The notes under the pieces are model-generated. The model searched no databases. It was not told the origin of the DNA and saw nothing but the letters and a program-made list of their open reading frames with translations. Position numbers and translations under genes: made by a program. From positions 267,436 through 331,435 of the forward strand of contig PLDC01000028.1 in assembly GCA_003134995.1 (NCBI GenBank): 64,000 bases of DNA, read 5' to 3'. Positions 1-9,108 of this stretch are shown one piece after another (positions within the stretch are counted from its first letter, which is position 1; every line of letters starts with the position of its first letter). The stretch is from Acidobacteriaceae bacterium. Its GTDB lineage: Bacteria; Acidobacteriota; Terriglobia; Terriglobales; Acidobacteriaceae.

Positions 1-1948
1 TGTCAGGCAGGCCCGTGGTGATCAACTTCCAGTTCTTGCCGCCATCATGAGTACGGTAAATGTAAGGATGCTCGTCGTTGATGCGGAAGCGGCTCACGGA
101 CGCGTAAGCGGAATCGTTATCGAAATGCGAGGCATCGATCTGCGTGACCTTGCTCCACGGCGTGAGTTCCTTTGGAGTGATGTCGTTCCACTTGTTGCCG
201 CCGTCGCCCGTCCGCCAGATGAGGCCATCGTCTGTGCCGGCCCAGAGTGTGTTGATGTTTTTGAACGAAGGCGCGAGCGCGTAAATTACACCACGCTTCT
301 TTTCCGCATCTTTCGGAATGAGATTGCCTACGCTGGCTGGAACTCCGGGATTCTGGCGCGTGAGATCATCGCTGATGGCCTGCCAGGAATTTCCGCCGTC
401 GGTTGTTTTGAAGAGCACATTGCTGGCGAAGTAGAGCGTGTGCGGGTCAAGGGGCGAGAACATTGTGGGTTCACTGCGGTTGGTGCGGTACTTGGAGTTG
501 CGGAGCGGGATCGGCGTGACGTTCTGCACCTGGCCGGTGGACCAGTGAAACTTCGAGACCTCGCTTCGACCGCCGCCGTAGATCACATCGGGGTCGAGAG
601 GGTCGGGCGCGACGTAACCGTATTCGATCACGCCTACGGCATGCCACTCGCGATAAGTGATGGCGCCGTCGTTGCCGCGGCTGGAGATGCAGACAGAACC
701 ACTTTCCTGCTGGCCTCCGCAAACGCGATACGGAAAAGTGGGCGTGACCGCGACGTGATAAATCTGCGCGGTGGGCTGGTTGTACCAGGAACTCCAAGTT
801 GTCCCACCGTTGACAGTTACCAGCGCTCCCTGATCGCTGACTAGAAGAATAATGCTCGGGTCGTTGGGATTGATCCAGAGATTCTGATAGTCGTCGCCGC
901 CCGGAGCGCCGCGAAATCCGGACCATGTCTTTCCGCCGTCAATAGACTTCATCGTTACAGTGCTGGCAGTGTAAAGGACATCCTCATTCTTCGAATCGAC
1001 TCGTGGAATGGAAAGGTCTCCGCCGCCGATTCGTCCGGACGGACGCGGATCGTCGGTTGCCTTCGACCAGTTCTCACCGGCGTCGTCGGAACGATACACG
1101 GATAGGCCGCCAGAAGCAGCAGAGAGCGTGGCATAAACACGCCGGGAATCGCTGGGAGCGATTGCGACATAGATCTGTGAGAGATCTTTCGGAAGGCCGT
1201 TGGTAAGAGGATGCCAGGTTTTTCCACCGTCGGTGGATTTGAACAAGCCGCCCCCAGTCCCGTTAACTTCATTGCCATCTTCCCACGGGCCTTCGCGAGC
1301 TTCCCACATCGAAGCGTAAATCACGTCGGGATTGGAGGGATCAATCTCTACGTCGGAAGCTCCGGTGTTCTCGTCTTTGTAAATTGCCTTTTGCCATGTT
1401 TGGCCACCATCGGTAGAAAGGAACAGGCCGCGCTCATCGTTCGGCCCGTAGGGATGGCCAAGCACGGCTGCGAAGATTCGATTGGGATCGCGAGGATCAA
1501 TCGCCAGTGCAGGAATTTGAAAACCATCGCGCAGTCCGAGATGAGTCCAGGTCTTTCCTGCGTCAGTAGATTTGTAAATTCCGTTTCCGACCGAGAGATC
1601 GGGACGGTGCAAACCTTCCCCACTCGCGACATAAATGATGTTGGGATTCGAAGGAGCGACGGCAATGGCACCAATCGACTGCGTAGGCTGGTCGTCGAAG
1701 ATCGGGTTCCAGGTGCGACCGTAGTCGTCCGATTTCCATACTCCGCCGTTGACCTGGCCCATGTAGAAAACGTTCGGCTGGCTCGGAACGCCAGTGGCAG
1801 CACGGGTGCGGCCGCCGCGAAAGGGGCCAATCATCCGCCAATGCAGTTCCTGGTATGTATTCTCGGGAACTTGTTGGGCACTCGATGCGATGGGCAGCAA
1901 AACCGAAACGCAGACGAACAGACGAACGACGAGGTTGGATCTGGTCAC
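1..1948 (-). CDS. Sortilin/VPS10-type BNR-repeat propeller protein, partial (3' end outside window)
   Basis: An open frame runs from a GTG at 1948-1946 to the left edge (649 codons, no stop), so the C-terminus is missing. A GGGGG-rich ribosome-binding site lies about 5 nt upstream. The N-terminus is a typical signal peptide (hydrophobic run, then Ala-Ser-Ser-Ala-Gln at about residues 21-25). Repeated Asp-box motifs are visible, for example SDDYGRTW, STDAGKTW, STDGGQTW and, at the edge, THDGGKNW. Such repeats build beta-propellers of the sialidase/sortilin type. Acidobacterial members are usually about 1000 residues and are annotated as glycosyl hydrolase BNR or VPS10-domain proteins; a substrate cannot be inferred. 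The reading frame was checked near 1215 and 580 and is intact. It is probably secreted. Confidence 0.85.
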   Translation of the reverse strand, partial: MTRSNLVVRLFVCVSVLLPIASSAQQVPENTYQELHWRMIGPFRGGRTRAATGVPSQPNVFYMGQVNGGVWKSDDYGRTWNPIFDDQPTQSIGAIAVAPSNPNIIYVASGEGLHRPDLSVGNGIYKSTDAGKTWTHLGLRDGFQIPALAIDPRDPNRIFAAVLGHPYGPNDERGLFLSTDGGQTWQKAIYKDENTGASDVEIDPSNPDVIYASMWEAREGPWEDGNEVNGTGGGLFKSTDGGKTWHPLTNGLPKDLSQIYVAIAPSDSRRVYATLSAASGGLSVYRSDDAGENWSKATDDPRPSGRIGGGDLSIPRVDSKNEDVLYTASTVTMKSIDGGKTWSGFRGAPGGDDYQNLWINPNDPSIILLVSDQGALVTVNGGTTWSSWYNQPTAQIYHVAVTPTFPYRVCGGQQESGSVCISSRGNDGAITYREWHAVGVIEYGYVAPDPLDPDVIYGGGRSEVSKFHWSTGQVQNVTPIPLRNSKYRTNRSEPTMFSPLDPHTLYFASNVLFKTTDGGNSWQAISDDLTRQNPGVPASVGNLIPKDAEKKRGVIYALAPSFKNINTLWAGTDDGLIWRTGDGGNKWNDITPKELTPWSKVTQIDASHFDNDSAYASVSRFRINDEHPYIYRTHDGGKNWKLITTGLPD

Positions 1949-2024
1949 TGGGCCCCCTGACTCTGAACTGCAAACTAGACAGAATAAACTAAACCGTGGT
2001 GACGGCGGGTGAAGCAGTGGAAGT

Positions 2025-2942
2025 CTAGCCAATCGCAGACAAGGTTGGCCCCATGCCGCCAGCGTTCGGAGCTGGCGTGGCTCCTGACTGGCTGGCGACC
2101 CAGGCGCCGACGCGGTTGGCCCTTTCATTGATGTGCGCCAGCGGCGTTCGCCGCAGATATCCGTGCACGAGAGCGGCGGTAAAAGCGTCGCCAGCGCCGA
2201 CCGTATCGGCGACTTTTACCCTAAAGCCTGGGTGTTCGTTGTACTCATCCCGAGTTACCAGAAGACTTCCGCTATCGCCGCGGGTAACGCAAACCAGTTT
2301 CAGATCGTGCAAAGACAGCAATCGCCGCGCCGAGTCCTCCTCGCTGCGATGTTCGAATTCGAACAAGCGCATGATCTTCGGGAGTTCCTCATGATTCACT
2401 TTGACGACGGTTGCGAGCTTCATCGACTCCGCGATGATTTGCCCTGTGTAGAAGTTCTGCCGAAGATTGACGTCGAAGATGCGCACTGAGTTTGGCTGCG
2501 AAGCAAGCACAAATTTGCGGATGGTGGAACGACTTTGCTCGGAGCGTTGGGCTAGCGATCCAAAGCACAGAGCATCGGTCTGTTGAGCCAACCTCTGCCA
2601 TTGCGGCGTCCATTCGAGAAAATCCCACGCGACCGACTCTGAAATTTCGAAGCGCGGCTGACCTGCAGCATCTACATCCACCTGAACAGTCCCGGTAAGG
2701 TGGTCCGGATCTTCCTGAATGAATGCGGTAGCAAGACCCAGTTCACGGAGCCGGAGAATCGCCGCCTCACCCAGCACATCCTGGCCGAGGCGGCTGATCG
2801 GAATGCCTTCATCCCCGAGCAAAGATGTGATGTAGGCGAAGTTTGCCGGCGCTCCTCCGAGTTGTTTTCCAGAGGGCAACATATCCCAGAGCAACTCGCC
2901 TAGACCAACGATGATGTGCCTTCTGTCCGTGATTTCTTTCAC
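2025..2942 (-). CDS. PfkB-family carbohydrate kinase, probably fructokinase
   Basis: The 305-residue protein has the length and both signatures of ribokinase/PfkB sugar kinases. An N-terminal GGAPANFA motif (about residues 28-35) binds the sugar. The C-terminal DTVGAGDAF motif (about 246-254) contains the catalytic Asp and anion hole. GGAPAN is the form usual in fructokinases, so phosphorylation of fructose by ATP in the cytoplasm is the best guess; other ketohexoses are possible. Translation appears to start at GTG (2942) with a purine-rich GAGAGA immediately upstream. It reads away from argR across a shared ~200-bp intergenic region. No link to the arginine genes is implied. Confidence 0.85.
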   Translation of the reverse strand: MKEITDRRHIIVGLGELLWDMLPSGKQLGGAPANFAYITSLLGDEGIPISRLGQDVLGEAAILRLRELGLATAFIQEDPDHLTGTVQVDVDAAGQPRFEISESVAWDFLEWTPQWQRLAQQTDALCFGSLAQRSEQSRSTIRKFVLASQPNSVRIFDVNLRQNFYTGQIIAESMKLATVVKVNHEELPKIMRLFEFEHRSEEDSARRLLSLHDLKLVCVTRGDSGSLLVTRDEYNEHPGFRVKVADTVGAGDAFTAALVHGYLRRTPLAHINERANRVGAWVASQSGATPAPNAGGMGPTLSAIG

Positions 2943-3078
2943 TCTCTCGTTTTTCCTGAAACAGAATCTGGCGGGTTTTCGACCGCGAATAGTCTAGCAA
3001 GATTTCGGCTGGAGCCTTGGCTTTCGCTTTTCTCAAATCTAAGGTTATCAACCGGGGAAATAAGGACAACGTTTTTCC

Positions 3079-3106
3079 TTGACAGGGGGGGCAGGGACTG
3101 TAAGAT
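3079..3106 (+). promoter_or_regulatory. Sigma70-type promoter of the arginine operon
   Basis: A perfect -35 box TTGACA (3079-3084) is followed 16 bp later by -10 TAAGAT (3101-3106). The predicted transcription start is near 3113, inside the first ARG box, giving a leader of roughly 30 nt before argR. Confidence 0.6.
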
Positions 3107-3109
3107 AGA

Positions 3110-3150
3110 GAATATTTATTCATATATATGAATAACTATTCATCATGAAT
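3110..3150 (+). promoter_or_regulatory. Stacked ARG boxes (ArgR operators) over the transcription start and argR start codon
   Basis: Three inverted repeats follow one another. GAATA-TT-TATTC occupies 3110-3121, TGAATA-AC-TATTCA occupies 3129-3142, and ATTCAT-C-ATGAAT occupies 3138-3150, overlapping the second and including the ATG. The AT-rich TGAAT/ATTCA arms match the ARG-box style known from ArgR/AhrC. The first two centres are 20 bp apart, about two helical turns, suitable for hexamer binding. The position implies arginine-dependent autorepression of the whole operon. Confidence 0.7.
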
Positions 3151-3588
3151 AAAGCCCTGCGGCAGAGAGCAATTTTGGAAGCGTTGCGGCAGGGCCCCGT
3201 AGCCAGCCAGGAAGATTTGCAGCGGGCGTTGCGCAAGCGGGGATTCAAGGTGGGTCAGGCGACGCTTTCGCGGGATATTCGCGACCTGAACCTGAGCAAG
3301 ACGGCCACTGGCTACACGTTGTCGCAAGGGGAAGGAGCTGCGGCCCTGGCGTTGCCTCCGGTGCAGCGACTGGTTCGCGAGTTCGTTTTGGACGTGCGGC
3401 CCGCGCAGAACCTGCTGGTGCTGAAAACGATTGTAGGGAGCGCGCAGCCCGTGGCGGCGGCGCTCGATGAACAGGAATGGGAGGAAGTGGTGGGAACAAT
3501 TGCCGGTGACGATACGATCTTGATTGTTTGTCCCGACAAGGACGCTGCGAAGAAAGTCGCAGCGCGGGTTGAGGAGATGCTCGGCTGA
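3145..3588 (+). CDS. argR: Arginine repressor ArgR
   Basis: The 147-residue protein matches the ArgR/AhrC length. An N-terminal winged helix (about residues 1-70) contains the recognition segment QATLSRDIRDL. The C-terminal domain (about 80-147) is the oligomerisation and arginine-binding core. ArgR hexamers bind ARG boxes when arginine is plentiful, and such boxes lie directly at this gene's start. No clear Shine-Dalgarno precedes the ATG; the operators occupy that space. The gene leads the operon, and its stop overlaps the argC start (TGATG). Confidence 0.95.
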   Translation: MNKALRQRAILEALRQGPVASQEDLQRALRKRGFKVGQATLSRDIRDLNLSKTATGYTLSQGEGAAALALPPVQRLVREFVLDVRPAQNLLVLKTIVGSAQPVAAALDEQEWEEVVGTIAGDDTILIVCPDKDAAKKVAARVEEMLG

Positions 3589-4634
3589 TGGCTGCGAAAC
3601 TCAAGAGCGCGGTGATCGGAGCGAGCGGCTATTCCGGCCTGGAACTCACGCGCATTCTCGAACGTCATCCGCGGCTGGAGAAGCCACTGCTGTTTCGCCG
3701 TGAAAACGGAAGCGATGGCGCAAGAGATTTGGCGGAAGTGTTTCCGGAGTTGTCGGGCAATGGAGGCTATCCGCTTCGACCGCTGTCGTGGCCAGAGGTG
3801 AAAAGTCAGGGCGTACAGTTGCTTTTCTTGGCGACGCCGCATGAAGCCTCGCGGTCTCTTGTACCGGAGGCTATCGCACAAGGGTTGCGCGTGATCGATC
3901 TGAGCGGCGCGTGGAGGCTGAAGCAGGAGCAGCATCGTGCCATCTATTCGTTTCAGGACGCGAATCCGCTCACGGCCGTGGAATTGACTGCTAAATCTGT
4001 GTATGGCCTGCCGGAGCTAAACGGAGACTGCATTGCGCCTGCGCAATTGGTGGCGAATCCGGGTTGTTACGCGACCTCGGTGATTCTTGCATTGGCGCCT
4101 CTGCTCAAAGCCGGATTGGTTGATCGCGAGCATGGAATTATTTCTGACTCGAAGTCGGGCGTGTCGGGAGCGGGCAAGGCACCTACGTCGCGCACTCATT
4201 TTGTTTCGGTGGCGGATAATCTCTCCGCTTACTCGGTGTTCAATCACCGGCATCTGGGAGAGATGGTGGAGCAGTTGGGGCTGGAGGATGCGGAACTGAC
4301 TTTCACTCCTCATCTGCTGCCGATACCGCGCGGAATTCTATCGACGATCTATGTGCAGCTGAACCGCGCGATGAAGCCGGCGGAAGTGGAGTCATGCCTG
4401 CGGGATTTTTATTCGGGCAAGCATTGGGTGCGAGTATTTGCCACGCCTCAGCTACCTCAGCTGCAGTTTTCGCTGCACACGAATTATTGCGACTTAGGTC
4501 TTTGCCTGGCGGAGGATGGCCGGCGGCTGGTGCTGGTTTCTTGCGTGGACAATCTGCTGAAAGGCGCGGCAGGGCAAGCCGTGCAGAACATGAATCTGAT
4601 GTATGGGTGGGAAGAGCGAGAGGGTTTGCAATGA
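3588..4634 (+). CDS. argC: N-acetyl-gamma-glutamyl-phosphate reductase
   Basis: ArgC catalyses NADPH-dependent reduction of N-acetylglutamyl phosphate to the semialdehyde, the third step of arginine synthesis. The 348-residue protein starts with a Rossmann nucleotide-binding motif, GASGYSG (about residues 11-17). It carries the catalytic Cys160 in the NPGCYATS motif. Length is normal for the family. The start overlaps the argR stop, and the stop overlaps the argB start by four bases (ATGA), so translation is probably coupled. Confidence 0.97.
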   Translation: MAAKLKSAVIGASGYSGLELTRILERHPRLEKPLLFRRENGSDGARDLAEVFPELSGNGGYPLRPLSWPEVKSQGVQLLFLATPHEASRSLVPEAIAQGLRVIDLSGAWRLKQEQHRAIYSFQDANPLTAVELTAKSVYGLPELNGDCIAPAQLVANPGCYATSVILALAPLLKAGLVDREHGIISDSKSGVSGAGKAPTSRTHFVSVADNLSAYSVFNHRHLGEMVEQLGLEDAELTFTPHLLPIPRGILSTIYVQLNRAMKPAEVESCLRDFYSGKHWVRVFATPQLPQLQFSLHTNYCDLGLCLAEDGRRLVLVSCVDNLLKGAAGQAVQNMNLMYGWEEREGLQ

Positions 4635-5416
4635 CAATCGTAGTGAAAATTGGAGGAGCGGCGATTGAAGATGCAGCGACGCTGCGTAAATGCGCGCGCT
4701 CGATCGCGGAGCTTGCGCAGGACGGCCACCGCGTAGCCGTAGTCCATGGCGGCGGCAGTGCGCTAACCCGCATGCTGAATCGGTTGGGAAAGAAGAGCGA
4801 GTTTGTCGAAGGGTTGCGCGTTACCGATGCGGAAACGCGCGACACGGCGCTGATGGTATTGGCAGGGATCATCAACAAGAAGTTGGTAGCTGCGATTCAG
4901 TCCGCCGGCATGCCGGCCATTGGATTCTGTGGCGGCGACGGCATGACGTTCCGCGCTCGAAAGAAGTATGTTCACGGCCGCGATCTTGGATTTGTTGGAG
5001 AGATTTGTTTCGCCGAGCCGTGCTGGATCGAGGCGTTGTGGCAGCAGGGCGGAATTCCGGTTATGGCTTCAATGGCGTTAGGCGCCGATGGCGAATACTA
5101 CAACGTGAATGCCGATGAAATGGCGGCAGCGTGCGCGGCAGCCTGCCACGCCAACACGCTGATCTTTCTCACCGACGTGCCCGGAGTTCGAGATGCGGCG
5201 GGAACTGTGATGCCGTGGCTCAGCATAAAACAAGCCGCCGAACTCGAGGCTGTTTCAGTCATCAGCGGCGGCATGTTGCCAAAGTTGCATGCGTGCAGCC
5301 AAGCACTGAAACAAGGCGTGGGACGCGTGAGAATTCTTCCCGCAACCGAAGCGGAGGTCTTGCCCCAATTCTATTTGACCAAGCTCTCGTGCGGCACTGA
5401 GGTCACTTATTCATGA
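4631..5416 (+). CDS. argB: Acetylglutamate kinase
   Basis: ArgB phosphorylates N-acetylglutamate with ATP, the second step of the pathway. The chosen start at 4631 gives 261 residues beginning with the family's KIGGAAI phosphate-binding strand. An in-frame ATG further upstream would run about 240 bases inside argC and is not credible. A GGGS motif near residue 42 and a C-terminal SGGMLPK motif, as in amino-acid kinases, are visible. It overlaps argC by ATGA at its start and argF by ATGA at its end. Feedback inhibition cannot be judged from this sequence alone. Confidence 0.95.
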   Translation: MTIVVKIGGAAIEDAATLRKCARSIAELAQDGHRVAVVHGGGSALTRMLNRLGKKSEFVEGLRVTDAETRDTALMVLAGIINKKLVAAIQSAGMPAIGFCGGDGMTFRARKKYVHGRDLGFVGEICFAEPCWIEALWQQGGIPVMASMALGADGEYYNVNADEMAAACAAACHANTLIFLTDVPGVRDAAGTVMPWLSIKQAAELEAVSVISGGMLPKLHACSQALKQGVGRVRILPATEAEVLPQFYLTKLSCGTEVTYS

Positions 5417-6504
5417 GTCAGTCAGCAACAGCTCGTTACAAATACAAACCGCTACCGACGGATACGCAGGTTCAGCGCAAGGAGTCAAAGTTGAATAGTC
5501 ACGTGCAAAGCAGGGTTTCGGCGACCACTCCCGAGAGATTGCCGCAAATTTTCTGGTGTCCAGATCTGGTTTCGACTCGCGATCTCGGCCCCTCTGGCGT
5601 CGATGCAGTGTTGCATCTGGCTGGAATCATGAAGTCGCGGCCTGCAGATTTTCATCGAGCGCTCGCTGGCAAACAGATCGTCATGTTCTTCGAGAAGCCC
5701 TCGTTGCGAACGCGGCTGACGTTTGAGGCCGGAATCGTGAGCCTGGGCGGTACGGCGATGTTCGTCGACCAAACGCACGAACGGATCGACGCTCGCGAAA
5801 CGCTGAGCGATGTGGCCCACAACCTCGAGCGCTGGGTTGACCTGATCGTACTGCGCACATTTTCGCAGCAAACCATCGCGGGCATGGCGCAGCACGCTTC
5901 GATTCCCGTGATTAACGCGCTCAGCGATCTGGAACATCCGTGCCAGGCGCTCGCTGACTATCTCACGCTGCTCGAGCGATTCGGAGATCTGAAGAACCGC
6001 TGCCTGGCCTACGTAGGCGACGGCAACAATGTCGCGCACTCGTTGCTGCTTACTTGCGCGTGCCTGGGTTCGTCAATTCGCGTCGCGACTCCGGAGGGGT
6101 ATGGGCCCAATCCCCAAATTGTCGCCGATGCGCGCGCGATCGCTGCCGAGACTGGCGCCGAGATTCAGTTGTTAACCGATCCGCACGAAGCGGTTGCGGG
6201 AGCCGACGTCATTTACACCGATGCATGGACAAGCATGGGGCAGGAAAAGGAAGAACGTAAGCGAGCGCAAATCTTTCCGTCTTATCAAGTCAATGTAGAA
6301 CTCATGGCAGAAGCCGCGCCCCACGCAGTGTTCATGCACTGTCTGCCGGCGCATCGCGGGTTCGAGGTGACGGATGCGGTGATAGACTCGCCGCAGTCAG
6401 TGGTTTTCGAGCAGGCAGAGAATCGCCTGCACGTACAGAAAGCAATTCTTTATCTACTGCTGGGCGGCAGTGATCGTCTGCCCGCAAGGAGTGCTCATGC
6501 CTGA
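5413..6504 (+). CDS. argF: Ornithine carbamoyltransferase
   Basis: ArgF joins carbamoyl phosphate and ornithine to make citrulline. The carbamoyl-phosphate loop is FEKPSLRTR (Leu in place of the common Thr). HPCQ and the ornithine-loop HCLPA motif near the C-terminus are present, as is the SMG segment following TDAW. From the first ATG the product is 363 residues, with about 40 extra N-terminal residues. A TTG at 5491 preceded by AAGGAG (5479-5484, 6-nt spacing) would give a more typical 337 residues. The ATG overlaps the argB stop by four bases, so both starts are plausible. Confidence 0.93.
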   Translation: MSQSATARYKYKPLPTDTQVQRKESKLNSHVQSRVSATTPERLPQIFWCPDLVSTRDLGPSGVDAVLHLAGIMKSRPADFHRALAGKQIVMFFEKPSLRTRLTFEAGIVSLGGTAMFVDQTHERIDARETLSDVAHNLERWVDLIVLRTFSQQTIAGMAQHASIPVINALSDLEHPCQALADYLTLLERFGDLKNRCLAYVGDGNNVAHSLLLTCACLGSSIRVATPEGYGPNPQIVADARAIAAETGAEIQLLTDPHEAVAGADVIYTDAWTSMGQEKEERKRAQIFPSYQVNVELMAEAAPHAVFMHCLPAHRGFEVTDAVIDSPQSVVFEQAENRLHVQKAILYLLLGGSDRLPARSAHA

Positions 6505-7702
6505 AAAGATTGTGCTCGCCTACTCCGGAGGTCTCGATACTTCCATTATTATTCCGTGGCTGAAGGAGAATTATTCCTACAACGTCATCGCGATGGTTGC
6601 CGACGTGGGTCAGGGAGATGACATTGAAGCCGTGGTCGAGAAAGCTTACGCCACGGGCGCAAGCAAAGTTGTCGTCGAGGATCTCCGCGAAGAGTTTCTG
6701 ACCGGATATGTTTTTCCGGCGTTGCAAGCTGGTGCCGTTTACGAGCACAAGTATTTGCTCGGGACTTCCCTGGCGCGTCCCGTGATCGCGAAGCATCAAG
6801 TCGAAGTTGCTTTGCGCGAGGGAGCGACTGCCGTTGCGCACGGCTGCACTGGCAAGGGGAACGACCAGGTCCGCTTTGAGTTGACGTATCAGGCGCTCGC
6901 TCCGGAACTGAAAGTCATTGCGCCGTGGCGTGAGTGGACGCTGAAATCTCGCGAGGACTGCCTGGATTACGCTGAGCAGCACGGCATCCCTGTGGCAGCG
7001 AGCCGCGAGAAGATCCACAGCCGCGACCGCAATCTGTGGCACCTCAGTCACGAAGGCGGAGAACTGGAAGACGCCGGCAATGCGCCACTGCCCACCACAT
7101 GGCAGATGACTCGCTCGCCTCAAGAGGCTCCGGATAAGAACGAGCAGGTCACGATCGGCTTCGAGAAGGGGATTCCGTTTGCCGTAAACGGTATGAAGCT
7201 TGATCCGGTGTCGCTGGTCGAACTGCTGAACGAAATTGGCGCGCGCAACGCCATCGGTCGTGTCGATCTGGTGGAGAATCGTTTTGTCGGCATCAAATCG
7301 CGCGGCTGTTATGAAACTCCCGGCGGTACGCTGCTGATCGCGGCCCATCGCGAACTAGAAGCGCTGTGCCTGGAGCGCGAAGTCGCACACTTCAAACAGC
7401 ACGTAGGTTTGAAATACGCCGAACTCGTCTACTTTGGTTTGTGGTTCACGCCGCTGCGCGAGGCGCTGGATGCCTTTGTCGCCAGCACACAAGAAGAGAT
7501 GACCGGCAGCGTTACGCTGTCTCTCTACAAAGGAAACGTGTCGGTCGTGAGCCGCGAGTCCGAGCACTCGCTGTATCGCACCGATCTCTCGTCGTTCACC
7601 ATGGGCGATGATTACGACCAGAAAGATGCGGCGGGATTCATTCGCATCCTCGGATTGCCTTCGCGCGTGCGTGCGCGCGGCCGGGTGGAGGTTGCGCGAT
7701 GA
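6497..7702 (+). CDS. argG: Argininosuccinate synthase
   Basis: ArgG condenses citrulline and aspartate with ATP cleavage to AMP. The start at 6497 has AAGGAG at 6486-6491 and gives 401 residues, the usual size. The ATP pyrophosphatase P-loop (YSGGLDTS, about residues 9-16) is intact. The start lies eight bases inside the end of argF, and the stop overlaps argH by ATGA. An upstream in-frame ATG at 6470 lacks such a ribosome-binding site and is rejected. Confidence 0.97.
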   Translation: MPEKIVLAYSGGLDTSIIIPWLKENYSYNVIAMVADVGQGDDIEAVVEKAYATGASKVVVEDLREEFLTGYVFPALQAGAVYEHKYLLGTSLARPVIAKHQVEVALREGATAVAHGCTGKGNDQVRFELTYQALAPELKVIAPWREWTLKSREDCLDYAEQHGIPVAASREKIHSRDRNLWHLSHEGGELEDAGNAPLPTTWQMTRSPQEAPDKNEQVTIGFEKGIPFAVNGMKLDPVSLVELLNEIGARNAIGRVDLVENRFVGIKSRGCYETPGGTLLIAAHRELEALCLEREVAHFKQHVGLKYAELVYFGLWFTPLREALDAFVASTQEEMTGSVTLSLYKGNVSVVSRESEHSLYRTDLSSFTMGDDYDQKDAAGFIRILGLPSRVRARGRVEVAR

Positions 7703-9108
7703 AGATGTGGTCGGGCCGGTTCCGGCAGTCGCTGGACCCGCAATTCGAACGCTGGCAGCGGTCGTTTGACTTCGATCGACGGCTGCTTCATTACGAACTG
7801 GCTGCGAGCGGCGCTCACGCTCGCGCCTTGAAGAACGCCGGCGTTCTGTCGGCCGACGAACTCATCGGCATTCTTCAAGGCCTGCAGCAGATTGGCGAGA
7901 TGGCAGCAGCTTCGCAGGGTTCTGTCGAAGACGAAGAGGCCGAGGATGTGCACCACTTCGTCGAGAAGCAACTGGTATCGCGGATCGGCGAAGTAGGCTA
8001 CAAACTGCACAGCGGACGCAGCCGTAACGAACAGATCGCCACTGACCTGCGGCTCTATGTGCGGGCGGCGATCGATGAGTTGCGAAGCGAGCTAGCCGAC
8101 GTGTGCGGAGCTTTCACCGACCGCGCCGAACAGGCCGGCAGCACCTCAATGCCCGCTTACACGCATTTGCAGCGCGCCGAACCCGTGCTGGTTGCGCACT
8201 GGCTGTTGGCCTATGTCGAAATGTTCTTGCGAGATGCCGATCGCCTCGCCGATTGCCGCAAGCGTCTGAATGTGTGTCCTCTGGGATCGGGCGCCGTGGC
8301 GGGCGCAACTCTCTCCCTTGATCGCGCTTTCATGGCAAATGAACTCGAGTTCGATGGCCCAACGGCGAACAGTATCGACGCCACCAGCGACCGCGATTTC
8401 GTCCTTGAATTTGTCAGCACGCTGTCACTGCTGGGTTTGCACTTGAGCCGGTGGGCGGAGGAAATGATCATTTTCTCCACGCAGGAATTCGGCTTCGTTC
8501 ATCTACCTGAGGCTTATTCCACCGGAAGCAGCGCTATGCCGCAGAAAAAAAATCCGGATCTTCTGGAGTTGGTTCGGGGCAAGACCGGTCGCCTGATCGG
8601 AGGCGCGACCACGCTCATGATCACTCTGAAAGGCCTGCCGCTCGCTTACAACAAAGATTTGCAGGAAACGCAGCAGCCGCTGTTCGATTCCGCAGATACC
8701 GCGCTCGGTTTACTACCGCAAGTCGCCGGCTGGATGAAAGCAGTCGAGTTCGATCATCAGCGTATGAACGGCGCGGCTCAGTCAGGTTTCATGAATGCGT
8801 GGGCGGCGGCGACTTACCTTGTCAATCGCGGTGTCCCGAGCCGTCTCGCGCACGAGCAAATCGGCAAGGCCGTGAAGCTGTGCGTGGACAAGAACTGCGA
8901 ACTTCAGGATCTGACGCTGCACGATCTGCGCACTTTGAATCCCATATTCGACGAGAGTTTTCGTGACTGCTTGCAACCGTCTTCAGTGCTGGCGATTCAT
9001 GATGTGGTCGGTGGCACCGCGCCCGCCCGCGTGCGCCAAGGGATTGCAGCGGCGCGCAAAAAGATCGACTCTCTGCGCGAGGAGGTTAATTTCCATGCGC
9101 ACGCGTAA
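7699..9108 (+). CDS. argH: Argininosuccinate lyase
   Basis: ArgH splits argininosuccinate into arginine and fumarate, the last step. The 469-residue protein carries the fumarase/aspartase-superfamily signature GSSAMPQKKNP with the catalytic serine. The N-terminus KMWSGRF is also typical. Its end overlaps the next gene by 14 bases, and a GAGGAGG ribosome-binding site for that gene lies within its last codons. Confidence 0.97.
   Translation: MKMWSGRFRQSLDPQFERWQRSFDFDRRLLHYELAASGAHARALKNAGVLSADELIGILQGLQQIGEMAAASQGSVEDEEAEDVHHFVEKQLVSRIGEVGYKLHSGRSRNEQIATDLRLYVRAAIDELRSELADVCGAFTDRAEQAGSTSMPAYTHLQRAEPVLVAHWLLAYVEMFLRDADRLADCRKRLNVCPLGSGAVAGATLSLDRAFMANELEFDGPTANSIDATSDRDFVLEFVSTLSLLGLHLSRWAEEMIIFSTQEFGFVHLPEAYSTGSSAMPQKKNPDLLELVRGKTGRLIGGATTLMITLKGLPLAYNKDLQETQQPLFDSADTALGLLPQVAGWMKAVEFDHQRMNGAAQSGFMNAWAAATYLVNRGVPSRLAHEQIGKAVKLCVDKNCELQDLTLHDLRTLNPIFDESFRDCLQPSSVLAIHDVVGGTAPARVRQGIAAARKKIDSLREEVNFHAHA

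Noticed and set aside
47..844. 265-codon plus-strand open frame
   Set aside because: It is antisense to the BNR-propeller frame, which has a signal peptide, Asp-boxes and a good start; the plus-strand product shows no family features.
4394..4630. N-terminal extension of argB to an upstream ATG
   Set aside because: It would lie inside argC in another frame, with composition unlike ArgB; the family start at 4631 overlaps argC by ATGA.
6332..7348. 338-codon minus-strand frame opposite argG
   Set aside because: Shadow of the high-GC argG codon pattern; no signal, domain or start site.
8963..9094. Extension of the GNAT acetyltransferase upstream into argH
   Set aside because: The GGAGG site and the family N-terminus both fit the ATG at 9095.
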